64,000 bases of DNA from Lachnospiraceae bacterium (GCA_024404675.1 JAKSPO010000001.1:186001-250000), one strand, 5' to 3'; numbered from the stretch's first letter, positions 47,101-52,477 are shown. Program-made: numbers and translations. Notes: generated from the sequence alone by a model not told the origin.

Positions 47101-49963
47101 TGATTTCGAGAACCTGAATGATAACTTTAGTGTAACCTTCGAAATTGATGAGGATGGCGAACTTACCATTCTTAAGAAGGAGATTACCGTTACCATTATC
47201 GGAAATACCGATTCTTGGATTTACGACGGACAGAGTCATACGGTTTCCGGTTATACCTTTGAGACGGATGAAAGTGATGACGATAAGGATTACGTACAGG
47301 CTGATATCACATTTGCCGGTACAGCAAATGCAACGCAGACCGATTCCGGTAAGACAATGATGAACATTGACATCACTAAGTTCAGTAACATGAATGATAA
47401 CTTCGAGGTTACATTTGAACTTGTTGATGGCTACAGTGAGGTTACTCCTTACGAGGATGAGGTTATTGTAACAATCACAGGTACACAGGAAGAGAAGGTT
47501 TATAACGGTCAGACACAGACAGTTAGCGGTTGGGATTATGTGACCGACACAGACCTGTTCGATGCATACGGAAGCGTATCTCTTAACGGTACTGCGGAAG
47601 CAAGTGCTAAGGATAAGGGCGTTTCTTACATGAATCTTACTGAGGACATGTTTGTAAACGATGCAGCGCTTAACTTTACCAATGTTACCTTTGTTGTGGA
47701 AGACGGTTATATTGAAATCACACCTGTTACCGAAACAGTTACCGTAACCATTACCGGTAATACCGATTCTAAGGTTTATACCGGCAATACGCAGTCTGTA
47801 TCCGGCTACACAGTTGAGATTTCGAACCCGCTTTACAAGGAGTCCTACTTTACGTTTAGCGGTACAGCCGAGGCATCCGGTACGGATATCGAGACGTACT
47901 ACATGAACCTTACAGAGAATGATTTTGCTAATATCAGCGAGAATTTTGCTTCTGTTGAGTTCGTAGTTACGGATGGTTATATTACCATTACACCTTACAC
48001 CGAAACTGTTATTGTAACAGTTACCGGTAATCATGAAGTTGTCACCTACAATGGTGAGGAGCATATTGTTGAGGGCTATGTTCTTTCGGCTAACAATTCT
48101 CTTTACGATACGAATAACGTAGCATTTGACGGTACAGCACTGGTAACCGGCTTTAACGCAGGAACCGGTATGATGGGGCTTTCCGAGGATATGTTTACGA
48201 ATACGGATGATAACTTCGCCCAGGTAACCTTTGAAATTATAGATGGATATCTTACCATTGATCCGGTTACCGAGGAAGTTGTTGTAACCATTACGGGTGC
48301 TTCTGAGACGACGACCTACGACGGCAGTGAGCATTCGATCGAGGGTTACGATTTTAGCGCAAGCAATCCTTTGTACCTTGAGGAATTCTTGCAGTTTAAC
48401 GGCACTGCTTATGCAGAGCAGCTGCATGTCGGTAAGAATCTGATGGGACTTCCCGGACAGTTTGAGAACATCTCCGAAAACTTCACGCATGTTGTATTTG
48501 AAGTAACAGACGGATATATGGAGATTACTCCTGCAGCGGTTACCATTGAGGTTTCCGAAGCCAATAAGGTATACAAGGATGAAGATCCGCAGTTTACAGG
48601 TACTGTTAACGGTCTGTTTGGTGACGACGAGCTTTCCGAGCTCACCTATTACAGAACGAACGATGCGGAAAATGCCGGCACCTATACCGGTGTGATTACC
48701 GCAAGCTTCGAGGAGAATCCTGATTATACAGTTACCGTAATCGATGCTGATTTCACGATTTATCCTGCTGATTCCCTTTATATTGATGTGATTACCGACT
48801 CCTTCGTATATGACGGCGAGATGCATGCTGCAGAGTTCACCGTTTCAAATGAAAATGATGCGGATGGTGCAGATAATACGATTTATTACAGTACTGACGG
48901 CGGCGAGACCTGGACAACAGATGTCAATGCTGCAAGTATTAAGAATGTAGCAGATTCGAAGACCATCAGAATTAAGGTTGTTAATCCGAACTACCTGGAT
49001 GTGATTGTTTCCTGTGATCTTACGATTACACCTGCTGAGGCAGTTGCAACCGCTGTTAACGGAAGCAAGATCTATGGTGATGAAGATGATGAACTGATTG
49101 TTTCCGTAGAGGGTCTTTACGGAGATGATACGATCGACTATATCGTATATCGTGACGGTGGTGAGACCGTAGGCGTTTATAATGTATACGTTGGCGGTAT
49201 GGAAGATCAGGACAACTACACGGTAACCTTCGAGAACGGTTCGTTTGAGATCCTTCCGAGACCGGTTATCCTTGCATGGGATTTTGATTCCTTCGATTAT
49301 GACGGTGAGGAAAAGCACGTTATTCCTACCATCACCAATAAGAAGGAATGGCCGGCATTCAGCTTCTTCATGCTGATGGCACTTGCTGAAGAGCCTGATG
49401 ACGAGCCTGAGAATAATGCACCGGTTGTTCCTCCGGTTACCGGAAACTTCGATGATGTTGAGATCGGACTTGTTGAGAATGATACCTTTACCAATGCCGG
49501 TACTTATCAGGCAAAGGTTCTTACCCTTATCGGTGAGGATGCCGAGAATTACACCCTTTTAGGTGCAACCAATGCTACTTGGGATTGGGAGATCAGAAGG
49601 GCTAAGGTTACATTGACTGCCGATAATAAGAACAGTGTTGTGAACCGTGATCTGAAGGAGCTTACCTACACCATGACCGAAGGTCAGCTGTACGGCGAGG
49701 ATATCCTCGGTGAGGTTACCATCAGCTGTGAGGTAGATAATACCGTAATCGGAAGCTATCCGATCGAGCTTGCAATCACTGAGGGCACCGAGAACAGTAA
49801 TTACGATATTACGCTTGTTCCTGGAACCTATGAGATTAAAGCATACAACCCGAACCAGCCGGCAACCGGCGATACCGACCTTCCTTTCGTATGGATGCTT
49901 CTTAGCATGATGGGCGGCTTTGTAGTATTCCTTGCAAGAAGAAAGAAAGAGCAGGAAATGTAA
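29129..49963 (+). CDS. Giant wall-anchored repeat protein (6944 residues)
   Basis: One uninterrupted frame after GAAAGGAAGG. Signal peptide at residues 1-35 (basic start, hydrophobic core, ending around AIAAD). Order of parts: Ig/fibronectin-like beta domains and an InlB-type repeat (GYRFDGWYFDSTYE, about 450-495); mixed YDG/MBG-type domains (TYDGTSHTL; FVYDGTVKKPGV) to about 1300. Then a long section of InlB/MucBP-like repeats (YKVNYYRQKDTDKLGED; GYSFIGWVNVD; YYINVYLQ) to about 2700, more MBG/YDG domains to about 4830, sixteen related units of 75-95 residues to about 6470, and further MBG domains. It ends in a sorting signal QPATGD (from 6910), a hydrophobic helix and RRKKEQEM. Probably an adhesin or surface fibre attached by a sortase. 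Ligand unknown; no enzymatic domain recognised. Confidence 0.9.
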   Translation: MKLKKVMKRIVAMFVAVLMVFTLVPASNVRKAIAADVPEILLKINGESALNANKLKVAYGEELTFSLSGKDLTGYDLTFYYTDELDSDEPTWEPFEVDEDSKAVCMLKPGEYLLTYDAICDDDYQTDSDKNFSFTVEKATLSTPVGYKWVNNSIRWDAVTKTSKGFTFPSDVVSGYVVSVYKNGTFVENVTISGATQYNNISNKFAGDANYKNGKYTFKVTAKASDAYADYYIDSATSGMSGSITVALITAEAGKGVLNVSPEDPFLILPGDTEHTYTIKANLKDDYRFGAWSGEGVVFADATSPETTVSIPADYSGNISVTIVATAMDDKAPVVSDPVRVDATTISGTASDSEEGIAAYAFSTETSLLKESGAWIGVTDPAGGSKTFTCDLMSIEGGNDCGAIYFYAMDKDGNITRSENPIRVTKIQLNDYYENNAFTSKTVYYIGDTNPTLPSTERLGYRFDGWYFDSTYENAANAFTHEADSVIVHAKWIADELNTVVLSGYTGTYDGTSHTLTAIYDDSAITGSLQFSWYKDGTLIADADSASYSIKDVDDSGAYVVKISVLDADENVVSETSSAEATVSLTPVSITVSTETDILVGEDAPETFPLTITEGSLVGSDKLSDVVSFDSANLISFDKNVAGDYTVELTVNALTNNYTVNTADGTLTVKPIDGTVSVTLDQDSFVYDGTVKKPGVTVTVSGVEIDPAFYDVTCYNEENDDTCINAGTYTVKVVLKGNYKGEDTVQYVIEKATFTPSVVMSGWKYGETKVVPVLQQYNNDITASDVTYYYALKGSADYTTDVPKDAGEYVVYAYIPETENYLASDSKANPSAFEITKRTIVISSESETFNFDGLPHSNAGYTIETDDERHDGFAPGTGEGFLSVSVVGEVTSVTPDDVAKNNKIEYILNSATLAKNYDFILEEGTLKVVPRQLTAPSEAKWDTTKPGTVSWVAVARKDLTVAYNVSLYAYDGNDYTLIPVNGNDSVLVKTGTSINFAEEIRKFASDAAENGETYSYVFRIASVPLSGSEAGNYSESEPSDYIGSMYTTLVKVSYNTDTIENASVNDKEQTILLNGEAASVCGATKTGYILNTDPWTANGFDLSEVKINADQNGTTATVKPVLSASTLDSVILLSAGDEAPWIEEFAGNNCTEDQYQSVNLSIHAHDTKGITAYYIGSTPELPENPSWIVFDEAFTGNEFTHKVDAAGTYYVFVKDENDNVASFEKSVVVVKLDFAKGDDLAEGSMTSILAVKGSEITIPEKQYTLEGHAFKNWMTSAGYYDDQATYPVTKADTFTACWTAEQYRYKVNYYRQKDTDKLGEDRTYELYKTINFSASYGDVLSTDDVMYALASNGFTRCLDADKNVSITISEQNQELNIYYNRNIRTVTFTYTEPDGTVFNDSREFYFGADMAEAFGLSGKPEVEGYSFIGWVNVDNSAAPSKMPDKDIVVTGKFEPNDTKYYINVYLQNISDDGYTAASTFALDAKRSRVLGGLCGYSFNVSSADFDAIDGFTFAGISVTKGVAGGTAYPSDAADTKTVTVDIPAKAANINVYYTRNVYTLTLNVWKGSVGVNKVYTHAKDIIFGGKVDAELVENYEKDTWANISDDYMLSDTIDWSTGERITEMPAGNVTVTRQLISTTTGQYLLEFYLETDVFDQYTKVETLKYVAPVGSVIDLSDENTYNNAYYQDRFASEITNLKYCSYAVVDNSEGKGTVLTGTVTDTDLGAEPLVLRVYFKRNAVPVTFNYYYNNGEMGSNLVYAVVKKDVVWGHTYNVEPLAFFNTVEGGSFIEDVTSVTFERTINDPALGVTGAAADTFDFLNANYVVGYNTHAVLNKADKWGSNDFKTIASLSGNYTFTAGQTSNTVSVYYTKSDILTMPRLEIGYNDGNLIHNPNGIWKNITYEYNGKDYPVWVANEAYFYNNVTYLPDESFAAYPGLGMKNLNNKAANEEGTTGRFIYDTDDSNLKDGFTKLSINGKTYYSDGERIYISLPGNNLFKGNFTSYSYNVNGGADEIGSQVIVDFMKDYKEKWANDVIAQTIHVYNRSYGSGVILSDTKLTVSFRETYDPDEVVLTNEGPMYRLIYVLNGAFCKNNDHLYLYDTLISEFSCDHAVFDVRPGYHVAWYTDSDLTIPVTPFKIGKNVRLYGQYERDIITNTVYSYYELKDYISIDGVEYSYITENELAALKAAFPGSVSEIHSTKTNSVTDDANNVISVTTDVITYQFEGETILVKTGYPTLTFREISVDSDDYLIKDLTYEEKNAGNFTKTYVESDPVDLKIYYIRDKYEAIVETLVPNSNPEIVEYRAGQTIVLPVPEQGGYTFDHWSFSKKDNDGYVAWDDVETSDTDGVVSFAMPDSDVKVTAVWKAAEFEQSIWHYFQKADKSYDSGVEAEMTNGTAASIVYAGTTYAGFTYGGGKVSFTNNDNTYYFKTSTFENNTYKVMEEDLSAISQKVTILQDADTSVSDNVKSIKGYSFADTVYRYKNYPVETLYAGGSYTNRYEMVVEYFYTLESFDVTLDWYPLSGEKGTVTLMGADTYTYGEDVTITAIIPAGYKFLGWFKESEVSDKPSENLPTPVADTETFVFRITSNVNYVAIVEADEVSKPIISTSEGGEFVYASEEANSFNMSVNASFPDGASSADYVASYQWYVNGEAITTNGKSAVYVLPKNLKVGEYQYTCEVTVANRDNGLRRTITTEEPIEVKIVKADITVETTDVDVVYDAEGHNIDIKVTAPENFTEYEIYYSNEELTADNYTSASKDEPSYVNVCTEDGKDSYDIYYYVASTNPNYNDTFGHGIVKITPREVTLLSSEFTYHKTYDGTSKVNGDDLYELTHGNGKFFTISGLLPSDSAEAYIISCEAEFDSAHVLEANVVFLSDVELAYEATGEVLSNYYFNNQTVKTFSGYIEMLTLDIAWDQDSYVFDGNVHCPVPTITTELPSVDKDNLSLVVEGAQIYTGTYNASASLKSSSEATKTSDFSLVGASKSFKITPNTITVKMESITDVTYDGEEHTLTDCVIVSGSVADQYTVVADADASYKAAGNYHITPANVRVLNENGVDMSANYTILTDDSGILTIAPLTISVTDITGVDKDYDGTTDAELDLSGVTFVGMVSEDELSLDPSKVHGSFSNSVSGQDKVVTITYDEGALIGSSAGNYLLDTVNSQSETTATINQLKLLVTPVDVDESVYGEEVTFNVTYSNFLPGETIDDITIAGTPTFLVGKDLESAVPFDSKLPVGTYNIYVDVTGLSTDNYGFEAGVGTLVIAKRKIAVTASDRTEEKPYVTKPYDGKDTVSVTLTEGEDYHFTSVAGDSASGVLAGDSVELTYSLAAYTSVNAGTPDIKVNGLTISNDNYELVTTEFTVPGEITKVKLTATPKALKVTYGNTTVPAYAVTYSGFVNNEGTSVISGTISYDCEYDVTNPSKRNVNKYTITSVVDGLTAQNYYFEAAENILTVEPAKITIKPVPSESAVTYGKNQIPSFTYTYSALAYGENFADVITENSTLTYRHSLTETSVGGSMVVSSIPGDYKVRPNLTVGGANVFTAANGNYTFVDGENTVTVNKYALNIYGIKVLDKTYDGNNVVPADKFDLTNLTLDGLLPIDEAYFAENPSEAKIVVSGTFADKNVVYNGSEVAKQEITLTVSPAEYLAKRCIFNANDAANQNSYSDAKILPRPLNVTAKDTSIYYNSDISKFTYDVSFDPVDGIVASGLVTGEAPTKANVTFGTTYTNLTAVGIYSEEIFVSDLTDQGAFLAKNYAPNYIYGEYEVIQNFLDAPVAVWDANDPGVITYTEVNGLGDVSVEEYVLILKRNGTAVAGGKVVIKAGEESKHSYKELMRASGAGVYTADIQAIASEVNNVDHQNVSDSSVNTSGKWYAANVLFKPLAGHAITAAGTLDQAFFVNTSENSYVVIAGETDIPIKTSLVNATGYTIDSITTNNANLTIATKTDAARTDASIETTVSLKNTHQSSADIVVTLKLAARKATLDVTVSRVDDSEVIYGYGTAPEFKATATTVSDNITTSGYKYTYYWEYREGKATTTLAAIESAEDTNVWAFPLGKRASNAEDYYRIRCTVVAERLDNGETTTYTKSWELTKSFVTNLVINRATFTYKVAIDDWTYGEAQKIPSWYELMVPANDLTDMELWVNNTIEYSYSEDGVNWTTTKPSDAGEYYIRAYVPKSTNFNEYQTPANVIFTIAKGKLVFPDGATVTHAPSATAGYGTFSWPEIITPKRNATGTPVPYTYTVVLEKSDGGEFTTVKTFENLTETTLDVTEYLTLGNRYKVTITGISGDAKNCMDSDPLTSQSILIGVDLTLSDNEAAVDNGGYSYERTYDGNDIVLSASHTGEASAYQWYKDGQELSGETSKELVLTHVKDSGLYTCAVTIDGEVVYTPIETIKINKRVIKLTSDSDEKVYDGTPLTNHNVQISDPKFANGANGQEGVTFTFDATATITNKGIKSKGNKFTYTYLANTSADDYTISVDYGTLEITARPLSEAEFSIADVSDVVYKDSAYTPTPAVTDNGLATGSAYVMVSGAAKDFVYSYANNVNAGTATITITGKNNYSGTLTKTFTIKQRPISFNGIAESKEYNNTVHTINGVNIDNGTDKGLVNGHTHNVTFTASGKEVDVYTGTITAKDDVVIMRGSENVTANYIVETTTADLTVYKTNASWSISLADYVTTYNGLPQNSDKVPTSTALSGVTTYQYSLDNENFVSELSTLKKTDASETGYILYVKATNPNYEAEATCTAKLIIKRAELVVKTESASKPYDSNELTADGDIDGLQNNETIGFATNGTITEFGKVYNTYEITWAMDDNEFTAKESNYYVTEDIGTLEITEREIVVSITGNNRTETFDRNEYSVSDFTFVTDEAEGSKLYTLSDMTYSGNLTISRTEHGTTNMELDAAKFTNTNVNFSVTFEIAADGYVTIEKYAEPIIVTITGKNDTKIYNGSAQSVSGYDYVINDALFHVDDFKLKVNGSDSVSGTDADTYYMGLTATSFENLNDNFSNVTFDVTDGYIIINPITDKVTITIIGTNDTSVYDGTMHTVEHYTWSADNDLYVREFFTFAGTESASRKDVGTTMMELDGKLSDDTLKFKNATVNFTDVVFDITDGYQTITERKISFTAKSETKTYNGTEQSINTVEIGELKLANNHTTNVTFLAKGTEVGNYVGTITAMDSIKIYDAENQDVTDNYQITEVVNGSLTIEKSNVDWEITLSDYTVDSYDGNAYANMNTAISKALSGTTTFSYSFEENGTYVSELTSLKKTEAGEYTIYVKATNPNYEKTATTTAKLIIKKRVITVTITGNTDSVTYDGNKHSVSGYTWESSEASDDKLYKEEDMSFSGNAEITDEVYADTYQMGLTKEMFENLNDNFDVTYVVNDGSLTIGKKTIKVSVTGNTASYVYNGSEQSVTGYTWVSDEAEGEKLYTDTDFGFTGNDTIAKTDVSTTNMGLTKDDFSNANDNFDVTFEVVSDGKLTITPLAITVTITGTQVTETYNGNTIESDGFDWSTDEENPLYTEDDFTHNASHNIQKVDAGQYYMNLNKDDFENHNDNFTVNFVIGEDGSLLIEKLAVTVTINGHTSYDNIYNGNEQEVSGYEFEPSDALYTEDDFTFAGNATIKGTNVGTYQMQLSSDDFTNINDNFTVTFTISKDGEIEIVEREITVTINGHKDTVTYDGQAHTLEGFEWNTEDTLYTENDFKFNGTAEITKTDVDTYVCELHDTDFENLNTNFIVTFVIEENCELVIEPKSVKVMIVGNTLSVTYDGENHTIDGYVWSTDEADGEKLYTEDDFEFSGNIELTESDVDKYEMGLVIDMFTNINDNFDVTFEITSDGYLEITKKAIVVSITGNNATHTYSSEDYTVDGFTWETDEAEGEKLYTETDFSYSGITAITESDAGQYTMNLDADLFSNANENFMVTFEIAADGWLKINKKEITVTITGNNDTVTYDADEHTLSGYEWTSDEAEGEKLYTENDFSYNGNSDSITKTDAGSYMMGLVATDFENLNDNFSVTFEIDEDGELTILKKEITVTIIGNTDSWIYDGQSHTVSGYTFETDESDDDKDYVQADITFAGTANATQTDSGKTMMNIDITKFSNMNDNFEVTFELVDGYSEVTPYEDEVIVTITGTQEEKVYNGQTQTVSGWDYVTDTDLFDAYGSVSLNGTAEASAKDKGVSYMNLTEDMFVNDAALNFTNVTFVVEDGYIEITPVTETVTVTITGNTDSKVYTGNTQSVSGYTVEISNPLYKESYFTFSGTAEASGTDIETYYMNLTENDFANISENFASVEFVVTDGYITITPYTETVIVTVTGNHEVVTYNGEEHIVEGYVLSANNSLYDTNNVAFDGTALVTGFNAGTGMMGLSEDMFTNTDDNFAQVTFEIIDGYLTIDPVTEEVVVTITGASETTTYDGSEHSIEGYDFSASNPLYLEEFLQFNGTAYAEQLHVGKNLMGLPGQFENISENFTHVVFEVTDGYMEITPAAVTIEVSEANKVYKDEDPQFTGTVNGLFGDDELSELTYYRTNDAENAGTYTGVITASFEENPDYTVTVIDADFTIYPADSLYIDVITDSFVYDGEMHAAEFTVSNENDADGADNTIYYSTDGGETWTTDVNAASIKNVADSKTIRIKVVNPNYLDVIVSCDLTITPAEAVATAVNGSKIYGDEDDELIVSVEGLYGDDTIDYIVYRDGGETVGVYNVYVGGMEDQDNYTVTFENGSFEILPRPVILAWDFDSFDYDGEEKHVIPTITNKKEWPAFSFFMLMALAEEPDDEPENNAPVVPPVTGNFDDVEIGLVENDTFTNAGTYQAKVLTLIGEDAENYTLLGATNATWDWEIRRAKVTLTADNKNSVVNRDLKELTYTMTEGQLYGEDILGEVTISCEVDNTVIGSYPIELAITEGTENSNYDITLVPGTYEIKAYNPNQPATGDTDLPFVWMLLSMMGGFVVFLARRKKEQEM
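43618..48540 (+). repeat. Sixteen tandem YDG-type protein repeats in the giant gene
   Basis: Units share the pattern VTITGN....YDG..H.VSGY.W...EA....LY...DF.F.G.A..T..D...Y.M.L....F.N.NDNF.VTFEI..DG.L.I. Each is 75-95 residues; one foreign YDG/MBG stretch interrupts after the third. Some neighbours are close to identical at DNA level around the segment EAEGEKLYTE (45359, 46712, 46988). I counted 16 by eye; boundaries are approximate. Confidence 0.8.
49856..49963 (+). other. C-terminal cell-wall sorting signal of the giant protein
   Basis: QPATG at residues 6910-6914, then about 20 hydrophobic residues (FVWMLLSMMGGFVVFLA) and a basic tail RRKK. This is the standard three-part signal. The XPXTG form departs from LPXTG and resembles targets of clostridial class B sortases. 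Confidence 0.85.
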
Positions 49964-49972
49964 TACCGGGTA

Positions 49973-50001
49973 TTTACAAAACATACCCAATTCAGTACAA
50001 T
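49973..50001 (+). promoter_or_regulatory. Promoter of pyrE-queA
   Basis: TTTACA (49973-49978) and TACAAT (49996-50001), spacing 17. It shows pyrE need not depend on read-through from the giant gene. Confidence 0.6.
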
Positions 50002-50006
50002 AAGTT

Positions 50007-50031
50007 GCAGCATCGAGTTTATCGATGCTGC
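50007..50031 (+). other. Hairpin at the predicted 5' end of the pyrE mRNA
   Basis: Perfect ten-pair stem GCAGCATCGA / TCGATGCTGC with loop GTTTA. It starts 6 bases after the -10, so it would form at the very 5' end of the transcript, where such stems protect mRNA. It is followed by TTCTTAT, a poor T run, so it would be at best a weak terminator for the giant gene, which has no other. Confidence 0.6.
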
Positions 50032-50067
50032 TTCTTATAAATTCCGATTAGATTTAGGAGAATAGAC

Positions 50068-50754
50068 ATGGATCAGTACAAGCTTGATTTTATCCGCTTT
50101 ATGGTGGATAGCAATGTTTTAAAATTTGGTGATTTCACTTTGAAGAGCGGCAGAAAGTCTCCCTTCTTTATGAATGCAGGCAGCTATGTGAGCGGTTCTC
50201 AGCTCAAGAAGCTCGGCGAGTATTATGCAAAGGCCATCTACAGTGCTTACGGCGCTGATTTTGATGTGCTTTTCGGACCTGCTTATAAGGGAATTCCGCT
50301 TAGCGTAGCTACGGTTATCGCATTTTCCGAGCTGTATGGAAAGGAGATCCGTTACTGTTCTAACCGTAAGGAGATTAAGGACCACGGTGATGTTGGTATT
50401 CTTCTTGGAAGCAAGCTTAAGGACGGAGACAGAGTTGTTATTATCGAGGACGTTACCACCTCTGGTAAGTCCATCGAGGAGACCTTCCCGATTCTTAAGG
50501 AGCAGGCAAATGTGAACATCGTAGGCCTTATGGTAAGCTTAAATCGTATGGAGCGTGGTAAAGGTACGAAGTGTGCACTTGATGAGATCAAGGACCTTTA
50601 CGGTATCGAGACCAATGCCATCGTTTCTATGAAGGATGTTGTGGAGGCACTTTACAACCAGGAGATTGATGGTAAGGTAATCATTGATGATGCGATGCTT
50701 GCAAGCATTCGTGCTTATTTTAACGAATACGGAGCAGAAGGCCTGTCCTTGTAA
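50068..50754 (+). CDS. pyrE: Orotate phosphoribosyltransferase
   Basis: 228 residues, TTTAGGAGAAT upstream. Joins orotate to PRPP to make OMP, the step after PyrD. Shows [16 protein letters not shown], the [15 protein letters not shown] substrate loop, and the PRPP motif [17 protein letters not shown] (about 122-138). Length is at the long end of the bacterial PyrE range, as in clostridial forms. Followed after eight bases by queA. Confidence 0.95.
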   Translation: MDQYKLDFIRFMVDSNVLKFGDFTLKSGRKSPFFMNAGSYVSGSQLKKLGEYYAKAIYSAYGADFDVLFGPAYKGIPLSVATVIAFSELYGKEIRYCSNRKEIKDHGDVGILLGSKLKDGDRVVIIEDVTTSGKSIEETFPILKEQANVNIVGLMVSLNRMERGKGTKCALDEIKDLYGIETNAIVSMKDVVEALYNQEIDGKVIIDDAMLASIRAYFNEYGAEGLSL

Positions 50755-50762
50755 TAGAACAA

Positions 50763-51824
50763 ATGAAGACCAGTGATTTTTATTTTGATTTACCGAAGGA
50801 GCTGATCGCACAGGATCCGCTTGAGGATCGTTCGTCCTCGAGACTGCTTGTTGTGCATCGGCAGGACGGAAGGCTTGAGCATAAGCATTTTTCGGATGTG
50901 ATTGATTATCTGAATCCGGGAGATTGTCTTGTAATTAATGATACGAAGGTAATTCCCGCTAGACTGATTGGCGAAAGACTTCATAAAACGGACGGTCCTT
51001 TTCGGGAACCCGATGGTCCCGGAGCGAAGATTGAGCTACTGCTTTTAAAGCGCCTGACGGACAACCGCTGGGAGTGTCTTGCAAAGCCCGGTAAGCGGTG
51101 TAAGGAAGGGGACCGTGTCAGCTTCGGCGACGGACTTTTAGTTGCTACGGTTACAGAAGTACTTCCTGACGGAAATCGTATTGTAAGCTTTTCGTATGAT
51201 GGAATTTTTGAAGAGATTTTAGATAAGCTTGGACAGATGCCTCTGCCGCCATATATTACGCATGAGCTGAAGGATCGTAATCGTTACCAGACAGTATATG
51301 CGAAGTATGAAGGCTCTGCAGCTGCGCCGACGGCGGGATTGCATTTTACCAAGGAGCTTCTTTCGAAGATTGAAGCGAAGGGAATTCAAATTGCACATGT
51401 GACGTTGCATGTCGGTCTCGGAACCTTCCGCCCCGTGAAGGAGGAAGAGATTCTTGATCATCAGATGCATACCGAATGGTACCAGGTAAGACCTGAGGAT
51501 GCAGAGAAGATGAACGCTGCGAAGGCGGCCGGACACCGCGTAATCTGCGTCGGTACAACAAGCTGTCGTACCGTAGAATCGGTTGGTGCAGAGGATGGTA
51601 CGATGCGCGCAGAATCCGGTGATACCAGTATCTTCATCTATCCCGGATATCGGTTTAAGGTGATGGATGGGCTGATTACTAACTTCCATCTGCCGGAATC
51701 CACACTAGTTATGTTAGTAAGCGCCTATGCGAGCCGTGAGCTTGTTCTTTCTGCTTACGAAGAGGCTGTCAGGCAGAAATATCGCTTCTTCAGCTTCGGA
51801 GATGCCTGCCTTTTTGTAGATTAA
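50763..51824 (+). CDS. queA: S-adenosylmethionine:tRNA ribosyltransferase-isomerase
   Basis: 353 residues, standard length. Adds the epoxycyclopentanediol group from SAM to preQ1 in tRNA on the way to queuosine. Typical start [20 protein letters not shown], then [54 protein letters not shown] and the C-terminal [11 protein letters not shown]. No good ribosome binding site precedes the ATG, so translation is probably coupled to pyrE. Its stop overlaps the stop of the convergent LytTR gene by three bases. No other queuosine genes are in the window. Confidence 0.95.
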   Translation: MKTSDFYFDLPKELIAQDPLEDRSSSRLLVVHRQDGRLEHKHFSDVIDYLNPGDCLVINDTKVIPARLIGERLHKTDGPFREPDGPGAKIELLLLKRLTDNRWECLAKPGKRCKEGDRVSFGDGLLVATVTEVLPDGNRIVSFSYDGIFEEILDKLGQMPLPPYITHELKDRNRYQTVYAKYEGSAAAPTAGLHFTKELLSKIEAKGIQIAHVTLHVGLGTFRPVKEEEILDHQMHTEWYQVRPEDAEKMNAAKAAGHRVICVGTTSCRTVESVGAEDGTMRAESGDTSIFIYPGYRFKVMDGLITNFHLPESTLVMLVSAYASRELVLSAYEEAVRQKYRFFSFGDACLFVD

Positions 51825-52402
51825 TCATTAGCCGGAGATTGTTCCCTGCGGAGCAGTCTCCGGTATTTTTGTAATACCTTAAGATACGGTCTTGAAACGG
51901 GAACCATGGCTTTATTGGAAAGAATGAAATTCTGAGCTGAAACGCCTGAAAGATGCTTTAGATTAATCACATAGCTTTCGTGGCAACGAACTAGCCCAAG
52001 CGCATCAAGATCGGGTAAGGCAACCATAGAAATTGTAAGAGAACGCGTATAATCCTTAAGGTGAAAGGTTAATTTACGCCCCGCTTTTTCAAGATAGATA
52101 ATATCATCCTTGTGAAAATGACACCCTTTGATCGTTATAATATTCTTGGCAATCGATTCTATCCATTCATAAAGCTGCGGGTCATTCAAAGCATGAGTTC
52201 GTAGGGAAGGATAGCAGTACAAAAGATGCGTCAGTACTTCCCTTACTTCGGGGAAGCTTTCATCATAAAGAAGAATTGCTGCATCACTACCGATCTCTTC
52301 TCTTAGATACTGAAGAAGTGCAGGAATCTCAGCAATACAAAGAATAGGTTGATTGAGCTTATTAAGGGTAATCTTATTCTTGGTTAGAGCGAAAAGCTTC
52401 AT
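51821..52402 (-). CDS. LytTR-domain transcriptional regulator
   Basis: 193 residues from ATG at 52402, six bases after GGAGG; the frame is open upstream but has no comparable site. Residues about 90-190 form a LytTR DNA-binding domain ([57 protein letters not shown]). The N-terminal 85 residues ([19 protein letters not shown]) vaguely resemble a short receiver-like fold but lack the phospho-acceptor Asp pattern, so it may not be a response regulator. No kinase gene is adjacent. Targets unknown. Confidence 0.8.
   Translation of the reverse strand: MKLFALTKNKITLNKLNQPILCIAEIPALLQYLREEIGSDAAILLYDESFPEVREVLTHLLYCYPSLRTHALNDPQLYEWIESIAKNIITIKGCHFHKDDIIYLEKAGRKLTFHLKDYTRSLTISMVALPDLDALGLVRCHESYVINLKHLSGVSAQNFILSNKAMVPVSRPYLKVLQKYRRLLRREQSPAND
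51832..51870 (+). terminator. Terminator of pyrE-queA inside the convergent gene's 3' end
   Basis: Stem CCGGAGA (51832-51838) / TCTCCGG (51857-51863), followed by TATTTTT. It lies within the last codons of the LytTR gene. Confidence 0.75.
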
Positions 52403-52431
52403 AGCTAGCCTCCATACGAATGGGCAGAATA

Positions 52432-52462
52432 GAAAAGCGGAATCTGCTTTCACAGATTCCGC
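52432..52462 (-). terminator. Terminator of argH
   Basis: Minus-strand stem GCGGAATCTG / CAGATTCCGC around a six-base loop, followed by TTTTC. It lies upstream of the LytTR gene. Confidence 0.8.
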
Positions 52463-52477
52463 CAATGAATAATCGTA

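Noticed and set aside
43618..48540. Periodic repeats that might suggest a CRISPR array
   Set aside because: Units are about 250-280 bases, coding and divergent; there are no short identical repeats with unique spacers.
30233..49963. Several long minus-strand frames (up to 665 codons) opposite the giant gene
   Set aside because: They mirror the repetitive codon pattern of the sense strand, have no ribosome binding sites or recognisable domains, and are composed of low-complexity N/I/R/G-rich sequence.
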